From positions 91,052 to 155,051 of the forward strand of contig DBTY01000046.1 of assembly GCA_002307295.1 (NCBI GenBank): a stretch of 64,000 bases of DNA. The letters are read 5' to 3'. Source of the DNA: Ignavibacteriales bacterium UBA1304 (lineage in GTDB: Bacteria; Bacteroidota; Ignavibacteria; Ignavibacteriales; Ignavibacteriaceae). The position numbers and the translations under genes were made by a program. Below, piece after piece: positions 37,922 through 47,468 of the stretch (position 1 is the stretch's first letter; each line of letters starts with the position of its first letter). Under the pieces are notes generated by a model. The model did not search any database. It was not told the DNA's origin and was given only the letters and a program-made list of their open reading frames with translations.

Positions 37922-38677
37922 ATGAAACTATTAATTGCAGTTTTTATTCTTTCCGTTTATTCAGCGTTCATCTTTCCGCAGGAAGGGGAGTACAAGTTTG
38001 ATAATTTTTCTATCTCAGTTAAAAATAACATAGTTCTTGCAAAGTCGCAAACTGGCGAAACTCTTTATTCCCGCAATTTTGGCAACGTAAAAGAATTTAT
38101 GGCTGATATGGACGGAGACAGCATCCCTGAATTTTGCCTCATTGGCAATAAAATAGAAGGGGGCAATTCAACATATAATTTATATGTGTTTAATACTGTT
38201 GATACTTTCTTTTTGGCGGACTCTTTAGAGTCGCTTAATACTGAGCCTTATTTGGTCTTTTCGGAAGAATTAGAAAAAGATGTTATTGTGGTTGGAAACC
38301 CGGATATTCTAAAAATTCAGGGTATTAGAAAAGATAGCAGTATTGTTCCGCTTGATTGTTATGAGTTTGACGGCAATACTTTTAATCTTGCTAATAATGA
38401 AATGTATGACTTTTTTATGCAGACAAATGAAGAGCTTTTGGATTCGTTAGACGACTTTTATGCAAGTCATCCTATGGATTGTCAAAACGCAAAAGAGATT
38501 AAATTGCTTTTAGCTTCTATATATCTTAATTACCTAAACGCTAATGAAGATTCTATGGCTTTACATTTTCTTAATAAATACTATTTTTGTGACGACGTAA
38601 CTGAATTTAAAACAAAACTTACGGAATTGCTTAAAGTAGAACAGGATGAAGAACCGCCGGCAGATGATAACCAATAA
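37922..38677 (+). CDS. Secreted protein of unknown function
   Basis: 251 residues from ATG 37922 (the frame opens at 37883, but the signal peptide MKLLIAVFILSVYSAFIF begins at 37922). An Asp-rich loop MADMDGDSIPEF resembles calcium-binding VCBS/FG-GAP loops, suggesting a beta-propeller-like repeat unit. The C-terminal 100 residues look helical, ending in an acidic, Pro-containing tail (EQDEEPPADDNQ). I recognise no family and infer no function. Divergent from the tetR promoter. Confidence 0.7.
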   Translation: MKLLIAVFILSVYSAFIFPQEGEYKFDNFSISVKNNIVLAKSQTGETLYSRNFGNVKEFMADMDGDSIPEFCLIGNKIEGGNSTYNLYVFNTVDTFFLADSLESLNTEPYLVFSEELEKDVIVVGNPDILKIQGIRKDSSIVPLDCYEFDGNTFNLANNEMYDFFMQTNEELLDSLDDFYASHPMDCQNAKEIKLLLASIYLNYLNANEDSMALHFLNKYYFCDDVTEFKTKLTELLKVEQDEEPPADDNQ

Positions 38678-38735
38678 TTATCTCGGGAAAAATCGGTCTT
38701 AGCTCTTCAATAATGAAAATATTTATTTTTTATAG

Positions 38736-38764
38736 CGGCGGAATACTATTTTGTATTCCGCTGT
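38736..38764 (+). terminator. Stem-loop after the secreted hypothetical protein gene
   Basis: CGGAATAC / GTATTCCG (38739-38746 and 38753-38760) with a 6-base loop, extendable by a few pairs. The following bases GCTGTTT are a poor T-run, so termination may be partial. The next gene (Gfo/Idh oxidoreductase) starts about 30 bases further. Confidence 0.5.
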
Positions 38765-38796
38765 TTAACGTTTCTTAAACGGCAAGCAGAATTATT

Positions 38797-39795
38797 ATGG
38801 CAAAATTAAAAATAGGCGTAATTGGGGTCGGTCATTTAGGCAGGCTTCATACAAAAATGTTTACTCAGATTGAGTCTTGCGAGTTTGTGGGAGTTTTTGA
38901 CCAGAACCGCGAACAGACTTTAAACTGCGCAAAAGAATTTAACGTAAAAAGTTTTGAGACTATGAAAGACTTGTTAGATCATGTTGACGCAGTTTCGATT
39001 GCTGTTACAACGAGCGCTCATCACGAAATTGCTAAACAATGCCTGGAAAAGAATAAACATGTATTTGTTGAAAAACCAATTACCGCTACAATTGCAGAAG
39101 CGCAAGAATTAGTTAAAATTGCAAGCGACCATAAACTAAATTTACAGGTCGGGCACATAGAAAGATTTAACCCGGCGCTTGTTTCTTTAGAAAAATATAA
39201 TATTGCGCCTATGTTTATTCAAACGGATAGGCTTGCGCAGTTTAATCCAAGAGGAACAGACGTTGCCGTTGTGCTTGATTTAATGATACACGATATTGAC
39301 ATAATTTTGAGCCTTGTTAAAAGCCCGGTAAAAAGCATCGACGCAAGCGGCGTAGCGGTAGTATCCGATACGCTTGATATTGCTAACGCAAGAATTGAAT
39401 TTGAAAACGGCGCCGTCGCTAATGTGACTGCAAGCCGTATCAGCCAGAAAAAAATGCGCAAAATGAGAATGTTCCAGAGAGATACTTATATATCGCTAGA
39501 TTTTACTGACGGCGTTTCTGAAGTATTCAAGCTTTATCCGGCCGATGAAAAAGTCGACGCGGCGCATATTAGCTATGGCGAAATTGGAATTGGAGAAAAA
39601 ACGAAAAAAGTAGTTTATGAACAGCCGGAAGTTTTGGAAATAAACGCGCTGAAATATGAACTGTCTCTTTTTGTCGATTCAGTTATTAATAAAACCAGAC
39701 CTGTGGTTTCGGGAGAAGACGGTTTGAAGGCTCTTATTGTGGCCGATACTATCATCCGCAAAATTGAAGCCGCTCATATTGAAGACAAAATCTAA
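38797..39795 (+). CDS. Gfo/Idh/MocA family oxidoreductase
   Basis: 332 residues. The Rossmann domain starts with IGVIGVGHLGRLH, followed by the family's EKPIT (about residue 93) and the C-terminal alpha/beta domain with GHIERFNPA and DLMIHDIDI. Members are NAD(P)-dependent sugar or inositol dehydrogenases, or biliverdin reductase-like proteins. The HDIDI histidine is the usual active-site position. The gene leads a closely spaced set with a ROK kinase and lptD, which suggests, but does not prove, work on an envelope sugar. Confidence 0.88.
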   Translation: MAKLKIGVIGVGHLGRLHTKMFTQIESCEFVGVFDQNREQTLNCAKEFNVKSFETMKDLLDHVDAVSIAVTTSAHHEIAKQCLEKNKHVFVEKPITATIAEAQELVKIASDHKLNLQVGHIERFNPALVSLEKYNIAPMFIQTDRLAQFNPRGTDVAVVLDLMIHDIDIILSLVKSPVKSIDASGVAVVSDTLDIANARIEFENGAVANVTASRISQKKMRKMRMFQRDTYISLDFTDGVSEVFKLYPADEKVDAAHISYGEIGIGEKTKKVVYEQPEVLEINALKYELSLFVDSVINKTRPVVSGEDGLKALIVADTIIRKIEAAHIEDKI

Positions 39796-39829
39796 TTAAT
39801 CACTTATTTATTACTATCATTATACTTCC

Positions 39830-40789
39830 ATGAAAAAAACTGAGAAATTTGCTATTGGCGTGGATCTTGGGGGAACTAATATAAAAATTGGAGTAGTTAC
39901 TGATTCCGGTAAAATTGCTGAAAAAATAGTTGTTGATACTAATGCCGAACTTGGCCCTAAAGCTGTTATTGCGCAAATAAAAAAAGGAATTGAAAAAGTT
40001 TATCCTAAGAAAAAAAGCAGCATCAAAGGAATCGGCATCGGTTCTCCGGGAGTTGTTTCCGCTGAAAAGGGAACTGTTGAAAATCCGCCGAACCTCCCAG
40101 GATGGACTAAAGTAAATCTTCGTAAAGTTTTAGAAAAAGAATTTAATACTAATGTATTCGTTGAAAATGACGCTAACGCCGCTGCAATAGGCGAGCTTGT
40201 ATTTGGCGCGGGAAAAAAACTAAATTCATTTTTACTTGTAACATTAGGCACTGGCGTCGGTTGCGGAATTGTTTTTGAACGGAAAATATTCGGAGGCGAA
40301 CATGGCGGCGCGGGCGAATTAGGGCATACTACAATTGACCATAACGGTAAAAAATGCAACTGCGGTTCTGTGGGCTGTATTGAGGCTTACATTGGAAACA
40401 ATTATTTAGTATGTTCCGTTAAAGAAGAAATTGTAAATCATAAAAATTCGGCTATTTGGAATATTATAGATAACAACTTAGATTTGTTAACTCCAAAGAG
40501 TATTTGCGACGCTATTGCCCTTGACGACGCTTACGCTAAATCCATTGTCGCCGATATTGGAGAAAAATTAGGTCATTCTTTTGCTTCTGCCGCAAATTTG
40601 CTTGATATTAGTTCGGTAATTATTGGCGGCGGAGTTTCAGGTTTTGGCAAACCGCTTTTTGACGCTATTGCCGAAGCAATGAAAGCGAGAGTTCTTAAAC
40701 CTTTGCAGAGCCGGGTAAAAATATTGCCCGCTAAACTAAAGAATGAAGCCGGTATTAAAGGGGCTTCGGCTCTTGTGTTTTATAAATAA
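39830..40789 (+). CDS. ROK family sugar kinase (glucokinase-like)
   Basis: 319 residues. N-terminal phosphate loop VDLGGTNIKIGV, catalytic Asp in ENDANAAAIGE, adenosine-binding GTGVGCGIV, the ROK zinc site GHTTIDH ... CNCGSVGCIEAY and a C-terminal IIGGGVSGFG. Glucose is the likely substrate, as in bacterial glucokinases of this family, but related kinases use N-acetylmannosamine or fructose. Spacing from the oxidoreductase is 34 bases and to lptD 19 bases. Confidence 0.9.
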   Translation: MKKTEKFAIGVDLGGTNIKIGVVTDSGKIAEKIVVDTNAELGPKAVIAQIKKGIEKVYPKKKSSIKGIGIGSPGVVSAEKGTVENPPNLPGWTKVNLRKVLEKEFNTNVFVENDANAAAIGELVFGAGKKLNSFLLVTLGTGVGCGIVFERKIFGGEHGGAGELGHTTIDHNGKKCNCGSVGCIEAYIGNNYLVCSVKEEIVNHKNSAIWNIIDNNLDLLTPKSICDAIALDDAYAKSIVADIGEKLGHSFASAANLLDISSVIIGGGVSGFGKPLFDAIAEAMKARVLKPLQSRVKILPAKLKNEAGIKGASALVFYK

Positions 40790-40808
40790 TAGAAACTATT
40801 TGGTTATC

Positions 40809-43448
40809 TTGAAATTAAAATTTATATATAGTCCTATTTCGCTTTTATTCGTTTTTGTAATTGCCTTTACGGTTATTTCAAACGCTCAGGATAAAAAAGA
40901 AGTTTCTATACAGTCGCCTCTAGATACGTTAAAACCGCGTATGATGGATTCTGTATTTGTGGCTTCTGACACTTCTAAAAAGAAATCTGACGATGTGGAT
41001 TCTGTTATATACACAAGCGGATCAGATTCTTTAATCTTTTTTGTAAAGCAAAAAAAGATGAACGTTTACGGTTCTGCGGCGCTAAAATATAAAACTACTG
41101 ATTTAAAAAGCGAAAGAATATTTATCGATTTTCCCACGAACTACATCGAAGCTATCGGTTTGCCTGACTCTTTAAATAAAAAAGGGAAAGGACATCCTGT
41201 ATTAACTGAAGGCTCGGAGAAATATGAGGGGGAGAGGATGAAGTATAATTTTAAAACCCAAAAAGCCTTTATTACGTTTGCCGGAACAAAATCGGAAGGC
41301 ACCGCCTACTCCGGTATAAAAATAAAGAAAATGGATAAAGACACTTATTTTGTTAAAAACGGCGTTTATACTACATGCGACGCCGATACGCCGCATTATT
41401 GTTTTTACGGCAGCGAAATGAAAGTAATACAAAAGGATGAAATAATTGGCAGGTGGATATGGCTGACTTTTGGAGGAGTGCCTTTTCCTATCCCAATTCC
41501 TTTTGCGGTCTTTCCAATTCAATCTGGGCGAAGATCTGGTATTATTGCTCCAACATTTGGCGAAAGCGCAAATCAGGGTATGTATTTTTCTCATTTTGGT
41601 TATTACTGGGCTACGAATGATTATATGGATGTTAACATAACAGGCACTTATTATTTGCGAGGCGGTTTTGCCGCCAATAGTCATTTTAATTATGCAAAAC
41701 GATATGATTTAAACGGTTATGTAGATTTAGGTTATTCTAGCCTTCATACAGGAGAAAGCTCTGATTTTGATAGAACAGAATCAAAAGACTGGAGCATATA
41801 TTGGCATCATAACCAGACTATTGATCCGACAACAAGCTTTAATACCGACGTACATTTTCTGACAAAAAATTATCTGGGCAATAATAGTAAAAATATAAAT
41901 GAACTCCTTGATCAGGATATATATTCGAACATTACATTTTCAAAAACCTGGGATGAAGCCGGAGAAAATTTAAATGTGAATTATAACAGAACTCAAAATC
42001 TTAAATCAGGAAGTATTGCAGAAGTTCTTCCAAGTATCACCTTTAGCAAAACGCAGTTTTTCCCATTTAAAAATAGCTCTTCCTCAGAATATTCGTCAAC
42101 GTCAACTACTTCCCCAAAGGAAAAGTGGTACGAACTTATAGGTATCAGTTATAACGGATCCTTATTAAACAGAAGAAATACAACGGATAGTACATTAAAC
42201 ATAAGAGGAGCTATTAGTCATAGTTTAAGTACGAGCATATCACCTAAGGTTGGTTACTTCACAGTTTCTCCAAATGTAAGCTATAACGAGTTTTGGTACA
42301 ATAAACAGGTTACAAAACATTTAGTCGCTTCTACTGTAAAAACTGTAGATAATAGAGACTCTGTTATTTATACTGAAAAAACTGACGATGTTAACAAAAT
42401 AAGCATGCTGCGGACTTTTGATGTTGGGGTATCGGCATCGACCAAATTTTTCGGGATGTTTACTCCCCCTATTCCTGGTGTTGTGGGTATTAGACATACT
42501 GTTACTCCAAGTATTTCTTATCAATATGCTCCTGATTTTTCTAAAGACGTATGGGGATATTATAGCTATTATTTAGATCAAAATGGTAAAAAGGTAATGT
42601 ATAGCAAATATGAAAAAGAAATTCTTGGCAGTGTCCCAACTTCCGAAACTCAAATGATAAGCTTAAACGTAGGCAATAATATTGAAATGAAGATAGCGGC
42701 CGATCCTACAGATACAACCTCAAAAGAAAAAAAAATACAGCTGCTTAATTTTACTATGAATATGAGCTATAATTTTGCTAATAAAAAACTTTCTGATTTA
42801 TATCTAAATTATTATACAAAAATAGGAGAACTGTTTAATCTCCAGGGCTCTTCTACGTTTTCTCCCTACGGTTATAATTCGTCTGGGCCAACTAACGAAT
42901 ACTTATGGGATACTAAGAAAAAGTTCCTTTATCTTACAAATTCAAATTTAAATATCTCAACTTCAATTTCCGGCGAAAAATTGAAATCCGCCGATGATAA
43001 GGACAAAGATAAAAATAAAAATACATCCACAGACGAAACAAGCCAGTCAGACATAAAGACTACTAAAACTTATTCCGGGTTAAACGAACAAAAAGACGCC
43101 GACTTTTCAATTCCATGGGATGTTAATTTGGGGTACACGTTTGCTTATGCTAAGCAATATGCCAAAACTAGTTCAACGAGTCCTTATACTTCAAGCATTA
43201 ACGCAAATTTAAATTTTAATCTTACGCCTGCATGGAAGATAACGTTTCAGGGGTATTACAATTTTATGGATAAACAATTTTCAAGCCCAATATTTACTAT
43301 ATCGCGCGATCTGCATTGCTGGTTAATGAATTTTACATGGACTCCTATTGGCATATACAGAGGCTACAGCTTTGAATTAAAAGTTAAGGCTCCGCAGCTT
43401 CAGGATTTGAAGATCACCAAGCGCGATCAGTTCTTCGACGGTAAATAA
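40809..43448 (+). CDS. lptD: LPS-assembly protein LptD, Bacteroidota type
   Basis: Outer-membrane translocon that inserts lipopolysaccharide. 879 residues: signal peptide (LLFVFVIAFTVISNA), an N-terminal OstA-like beta-jellyroll (residues about 65-195, LKYKTTDLKSERIFID, GTAYSGIKI, KNGVYTTCDADTPHYCF), and a long beta-barrel with IPIPFAVFPIQSGRRSGIIAPTFGESAN in shape, the conserved LptD junction. The longer frame begins at 40743 inside the ROK gene; I chose TTG 40809 because it follows that gene's stop and directly precedes a signal peptide. Two Cys in the jellyroll (TTCDADTPHYC) may form a disulfide. Confidence 0.88.
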   Translation: MKLKFIYSPISLLFVFVIAFTVISNAQDKKEVSIQSPLDTLKPRMMDSVFVASDTSKKKSDDVDSVIYTSGSDSLIFFVKQKKMNVYGSAALKYKTTDLKSERIFIDFPTNYIEAIGLPDSLNKKGKGHPVLTEGSEKYEGERMKYNFKTQKAFITFAGTKSEGTAYSGIKIKKMDKDTYFVKNGVYTTCDADTPHYCFYGSEMKVIQKDEIIGRWIWLTFGGVPFPIPIPFAVFPIQSGRRSGIIAPTFGESANQGMYFSHFGYYWATNDYMDVNITGTYYLRGGFAANSHFNYAKRYDLNGYVDLGYSSLHTGESSDFDRTESKDWSIYWHHNQTIDPTTSFNTDVHFLTKNYLGNNSKNINELLDQDIYSNITFSKTWDEAGENLNVNYNRTQNLKSGSIAEVLPSITFSKTQFFPFKNSSSSEYSSTSTTSPKEKWYELIGISYNGSLLNRRNTTDSTLNIRGAISHSLSTSISPKVGYFTVSPNVSYNEFWYNKQVTKHLVASTVKTVDNRDSVIYTEKTDDVNKISMLRTFDVGVSASTKFFGMFTPPIPGVVGIRHTVTPSISYQYAPDFSKDVWGYYSYYLDQNGKKVMYSKYEKEILGSVPTSETQMISLNVGNNIEMKIAADPTDTTSKEKKIQLLNFTMNMSYNFANKKLSDLYLNYYTKIGELFNLQGSSTFSPYGYNSSGPTNEYLWDTKKKFLYLTNSNLNISTSISGEKLKSADDKDKDKNKNTSTDETSQSDIKTTKTYSGLNEQKDADFSIPWDVNLGYTFAYAKQYAKTSSTSPYTSSINANLNFNLTPAWKITFQGYYNFMDKQFSSPIFTISRDLHCWLMNFTWTPIGIYRGYSFELKVKAPQLQDLKITKRDQFFDGK

Positions 43449-43467
43449 CCGTTAGGCAATAATCAAA

Positions 43468-43932
43468 ATGCAGAATTTAAAACACTATATTATTGACGGA
43501 AACAATCTTATAGGGAAGGACGCCTTTTTAAGCAAAATACAACGCGCCGATAAACAAAACGCAAGACGTCAGGTTGTAGCGCTTTTAGAAACTTTTGCGC
43601 GTTCAAAAAAAATAAAAATCTCTCTGCACTTTGACGGCTTTCCAGACGAATCTACAAAATCTAATATCTTCCAGATAAATTTTTCTTTTAAGAAAACGGC
43701 GGATTACTTTATAAAAAAAGAAATTGATATACGCGCAAACAAAAGCGATATTATTGTAGTTACATCGGACTCAAATATTATACAGTATGCAAAAGTCAGC
43801 GGATGCAGCTCTATCTTATCGGAACAGTTTATTGCAGAACTAAAACCCGGCAAACCTCAGGATGACGAAGAAGAAAGAATTAAACAGCTAAATAATATAT
43901 CGGAATTTAAAAAATTGTTCGGCGTAGATTAA
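43468..43932 (+). CDS. NYN domain (YacP-like) putative ribonuclease
   Basis: 154 residues. IIDGNNLIG at the start carries the first acidic residue of the PIN-like NYN fold, with LHFDGFPDE and IVVTSDSNIIQYAKVSG giving the others, as in Rae1/YacP nucleases. B. subtilis Rae1 cleaves mRNA in the ribosome; the same role here is only inferred. It follows lptD by 19 bases. Confidence 0.82.
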   Translation: MQNLKHYIIDGNNLIGKDAFLSKIQRADKQNARRQVVALLETFARSKKIKISLHFDGFPDESTKSNIFQINFSFKKTADYFIKKEIDIRANKSDIIVVTSDSNIIQYAKVSGCSSILSEQFIAELKPGKPQDDEEERIKQLNNISEFKKLFGVD

Positions 43933-44213
43933 TTCCACAAGCATTTAGAGCCGCTGTAATAAAAACTATTTTCGGAAAAAACAAGATAAATTTTTAATAA
44001 AAAAATAAATTGTTACTAAAATAAATAAGCGCAATATTGTGATAATTTCTTTATGCCCAGGTTCGTTTTGTATAAAAAGAGAAGAACTAAAAGCAGTTTC
44101 TGTATCAGTTATTAAGCCGAAAACAGAAAAAGAAAAAAATTAATAAACCAAATAATACGTCGCGATATGAAAACAGACGGCGCCATCTATTATAATAACG
44201 AGGAAATATACCA

Positions 44214-45668
44214 ATGAAAAAAGCGATCTACTTTTTCATTTTCTTTTTGGGGTGTGTCAATTTAAGTTTCAGTCAGGAACATATGTCAATTCATCAATTA
44301 TCTAAAATAGAACATCAAAACGATATTGTGTCAAAAAGCCTTTTTAACAAAGACGGCGAGGGAATAATTCCCCTTAAATTTGACAAAAGCCAGCTTACAG
44401 CCGCTGTATTTGGATATTTGCCGGATTGGAATTATTCAAGCGCAAGAAGCTATTTAAGATATGATTTGCTTACTCATATTGCGGCTTTTGAGTTTGACGC
44501 CAGCGCAAGCGGAGGAATTTCGGAACCAAGTTACTGGCCGTGGACGGATGTTATTAATAAGGCTCATACCAACGGAGTAAAAATAATTATGACAGTCGTC
44601 GATTTTACTGCCTCTGATATTCATAAAATAATTACAGATACTACCGTAAAGAAAACTTTTTTTAACAATATAAAAACTAAAATAGATAAGTATTTGCTTG
44701 ACGGCGTAAATATCGATTTTGAAAGCGAAAGTTCGTCTGATAGAGCCGCAATTGTTACTTTTATGAACGATCTAACAAATTTTGTACATACAAATATATC
44801 GGCTGATAAAGAAGTTTCTTATGCCGGTCCAGCAGTAAATTGGGGCAAGTGGGATTTGCCTGGTTTAGTAACCGCTTGCGATTACGTTTTTATTATGGGT
44901 TATGATTATTACGGCAGTTGGAGCACAGAAACCGGACCAAGCGCGCCTCTGACTAATACATATTACAGCATTCAAAATGCAGTGGTAAACTCAAGTTATG
45001 GGTACGGCGGAGCGTTGGCAAAAAATGCAAATAAATTAATTCTTGGCGTGCCGTATTATGGGCAAAGATGGAAAACAAAAACTGACGTAGCCGGCGCAAC
45101 AGTAACTTCTTATGTAGGATCTACTACATTTACTAACGATCAACCTAACTCCATTACTTATGGCGTTAAGTGGTCTACATATAAAACTCCCTGGTATTCC
45201 TATAAACAAGATTCTGTCACATATGTGCAGACGTGGTTCGATAACGATTCAAGTCTTGGCCTTAAATACGATTTGGCAAAAACCTATAAGCTTAAAGGCG
45301 TTGGCATGTGGGCTTTGGGATATGACGGCGCTCGTACAGAACTATGGAATCTTTTACAAAATAGATATCTTGTTACCGACGTAGCTGAAGATAAGCGACA
45401 GACACCAACAGGGTACCAATTATCTCAAAATTATCCAAATCCGTTTAATCCTTCTACTGTGATTAATTATGAACTGCCTTTGAGCTGTAAAGCAAGTATT
45501 AAGGTTTATGACGTTCTGGGCAAAGAAATTGCAACTCTTGTAGATGAAGAAAAAGCCGCAGGTAAATACTCGGTTGAGTTTAGCTCTAAACTTTCAAGCG
45601 GAATTTACTTCTATACTTTACGCGCTGGAACATATACGTCTACAAAAAAAATGATCTATCTTAAATAA
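44214..45668 (+). CDS. Secreted glycoside hydrolase family 18 protein with T9SS sorting domain
   Basis: 484 residues: signal peptide (MKKAIYFFIFFLGCVNLSFSQ), a GH18 barrel from about residue 62 (TAAVFGYLPDWNY), the catalytic motif DGVNIDFE (D163, D168, acid E170), YDYYGSW and a C-terminal GVGMWALGYDG, then a T9SS type A sorting domain from about residue 400 (QNYPNPFNPSTVINY, VYDVLGKEI, SGIYFYTL). It is expected to cleave chitin-like or other GlcNAc glycans at the cell surface. GAGG precedes the ATG. A 16-codon frame (44167-44217) ends across the start codon. Confidence 0.9.
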   Translation: MKKAIYFFIFFLGCVNLSFSQEHMSIHQLSKIEHQNDIVSKSLFNKDGEGIIPLKFDKSQLTAAVFGYLPDWNYSSARSYLRYDLLTHIAAFEFDASASGGISEPSYWPWTDVINKAHTNGVKIIMTVVDFTASDIHKIITDTTVKKTFFNNIKTKIDKYLLDGVNIDFESESSSDRAAIVTFMNDLTNFVHTNISADKEVSYAGPAVNWGKWDLPGLVTACDYVFIMGYDYYGSWSTETGPSAPLTNTYYSIQNAVVNSSYGYGGALAKNANKLILGVPYYGQRWKTKTDVAGATVTSYVGSTTFTNDQPNSITYGVKWSTYKTPWYSYKQDSVTYVQTWFDNDSSLGLKYDLAKTYKLKGVGMWALGYDGARTELWNLLQNRYLVTDVAEDKRQTPTGYQLSQNYPNPFNPSTVINYELPLSCKASIKVYDVLGKEIATLVDEEKAAGKYSVEFSSKLSSGIYFYTLRAGTYTSTKKMIYLK

Positions 45669-45696
45669 ACATTTTAAAATCAATAAGTTATTTCTT

Positions 45697-47361
45697 ATGA
45701 ATAAAATAAGTTTTATAATTGTAGTATTATTTACAATAAGTATATCGTTTAATATGAATTCACAAGATAAAAAAAGAGCATTTATAAACGGTAATATTTA
45801 TACCGTTAACCAGGCGCAACCTTTTGCAGAGGCTGCGCTTGTTGTTGGAGATAAAATTGAGTTAGTAGGAAGCAATAATGAAATTAAAAGCGCCGCTGAC
45901 GGAAATACAGAAATAATTGACCTCGGCGGGAAATTAATGCTTCCCGGTTTTATTGACGACCATACGCATTTTGCCGACGGAGGTTTTTTCCTACTGGGAA
46001 TTAACCTGCGCGATGCAAAATCTGTGGCGGAGTTTAAAAACATTCTTAAGGAATACGACCAGAAAAATCATCCAAAATGGATTACCGGAGGATACTGGGA
46101 TCACGAAGCATGGGATAAAAAAGACCTGCCTACTAAAGAGTTGATTGACGAAGTTGTTCCTGTTACGCCTGTGTTTGTGTACAGATTCGACGGACATATG
46201 GGCGTCGCTAATTCAGCGGCGTTAAAGCTTGCTGGAATTACTAAAGACTCTAAAAGTCCTAACGGCGGATTGATTGTTAAAGACCCTGTAACTGGCGAAC
46301 CGACTGGCATTCTTAAAGACAATGCAATCGATTTGATAAATCCTGCAATTCCAACGCCAACTACCGAAGAATACGAAGCCGCAATTACAAGAGCTTTGCA
46401 GGAAGCAAGGGAACAGGGATTTACCAGCGTTCAGGATATCACAATGCCTAAAGAGCTTGAAACTTTGCAGAAGTTTGAAAAAGAAAATAAGCTTACTTGC
46501 CGATTTTACAGCCGTACGCCAATTTACGATTATAAATCTCTTGTTAAGCAGGGTATTAAAGCTAATACCGGGAGTAATTTTCTTAAACTCGGTTCTCTAA
46601 AAGCTTTTGCAGACGGTTCGCTTGGCTCTTCTACAGCTTTATTTTTTGAACATTATGAAAATGAACCAAATAATACTGGTTTAGCAATGGAGTATGTTAC
46701 AAACGGTAAACTGCGGGAATGGGCTATGGATGCTGATAAAAACGGTTTACAGCTTTCTATCCATGCAATTGGCGACAGCGCTAATTACCTAATGTTAAAA
46801 ATGTTTAAGGAAATTGTCGATTCTAATCCTAAGTGGGACAGGCGTTTTAGGATTGAACATGCTCAGCATGTAAGACCTCAGGACGTAGCTGAATTTGCCA
46901 GGCTTGGAGTAATAGCTTCCGCTCAGCCCTATCACTGTATTGACGATGGAGTATGGGCTGAAAAGAGAATCGGTAAGGAAAGAATAAAATATACTTATTC
47001 TTTTAAAACATATATTGATAACGGCATAACTGTATGCTTTGGCAGCGACTGGTTTGTGGCTCCGTTAAACGCTATTCTTGGCATTTATGCCGCAACAACC
47101 AGACGAACCCTTGACGACAAAAATCCGGACGGCTGGATGCCTGAACAAAAACTATCGGTTGAACAGGCCATTAAATGTTATACTCTGAATAACGCTTATG
47201 CGGCTTTTGAAGAGAACATTAAAGGAAGCATTGAAAAAGGGAAGCTGGCCGATTTTGTAGTCCTTAACGAGAATATACTTAAAATTGCGCCGGAAAAAAT
47301 CAGGGATGTAAAAGTTGATATGACAGTTTTAGGCGGGGAAGTTATTTATAAGAGAAAATAA
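45697..47361 (+). CDS. Secreted amidohydrolase (YtcJ-like)
   Basis: 554 residues with a signal peptide (MNKISFIIVVLFTISISFNMNSQ). Amidohydrolase-family metal site: PGFIDDHTHFADGG near residue 85-98, SIHAIGDSAN and EHAQHV in the middle, CFGSDWFV near residue 450 and a final KGKLADFVVL. This is the YtcJ/amidohydrolase_3 group, with unknown natural substrates. It follows the GH18 gene by 28 bases and is followed by a terminator, so the two may be one transcript. Confidence 0.87.
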   Translation: MNKISFIIVVLFTISISFNMNSQDKKRAFINGNIYTVNQAQPFAEAALVVGDKIELVGSNNEIKSAADGNTEIIDLGGKLMLPGFIDDHTHFADGGFFLLGINLRDAKSVAEFKNILKEYDQKNHPKWITGGYWDHEAWDKKDLPTKELIDEVVPVTPVFVYRFDGHMGVANSAALKLAGITKDSKSPNGGLIVKDPVTGEPTGILKDNAIDLINPAIPTPTTEEYEAAITRALQEAREQGFTSVQDITMPKELETLQKFEKENKLTCRFYSRTPIYDYKSLVKQGIKANTGSNFLKLGSLKAFADGSLGSSTALFFEHYENEPNNTGLAMEYVTNGKLREWAMDADKNGLQLSIHAIGDSANYLMLKMFKEIVDSNPKWDRRFRIEHAQHVRPQDVAEFARLGVIASAQPYHCIDDGVWAEKRIGKERIKYTYSFKTYIDNGITVCFGSDWFVAPLNAILGIYAATTRRTLDDKNPDGWMPEQKLSVEQAIKCYTLNNAYAAFEENIKGSIEKGKLADFVVLNENILKIAPEKIRDVKVDMTVLGGEVIYKRK

Positions 47362-47387
47362 AATAAATAATCACTTTGCAATATTTT

Positions 47388-47425
47388 ACGGAGACGCTGA
47401 GTTAATTTGCGTCTCCGTTTTTTTT
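47388..47425 (+). terminator. Terminator after the amidohydrolase gene
   Basis: Perfect 10-bp stem ACGGAGACGC / GCGTCTCCGT (47388-47397 and 47409-47418) with an 11-base loop, followed by a run of eight T. A strong intrinsic terminator. Confidence 0.93.
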
Positions 47426-47468
47426 AGATTAATTCGATACTTGATAAAAGCTACAAAGCGCAGAACCA

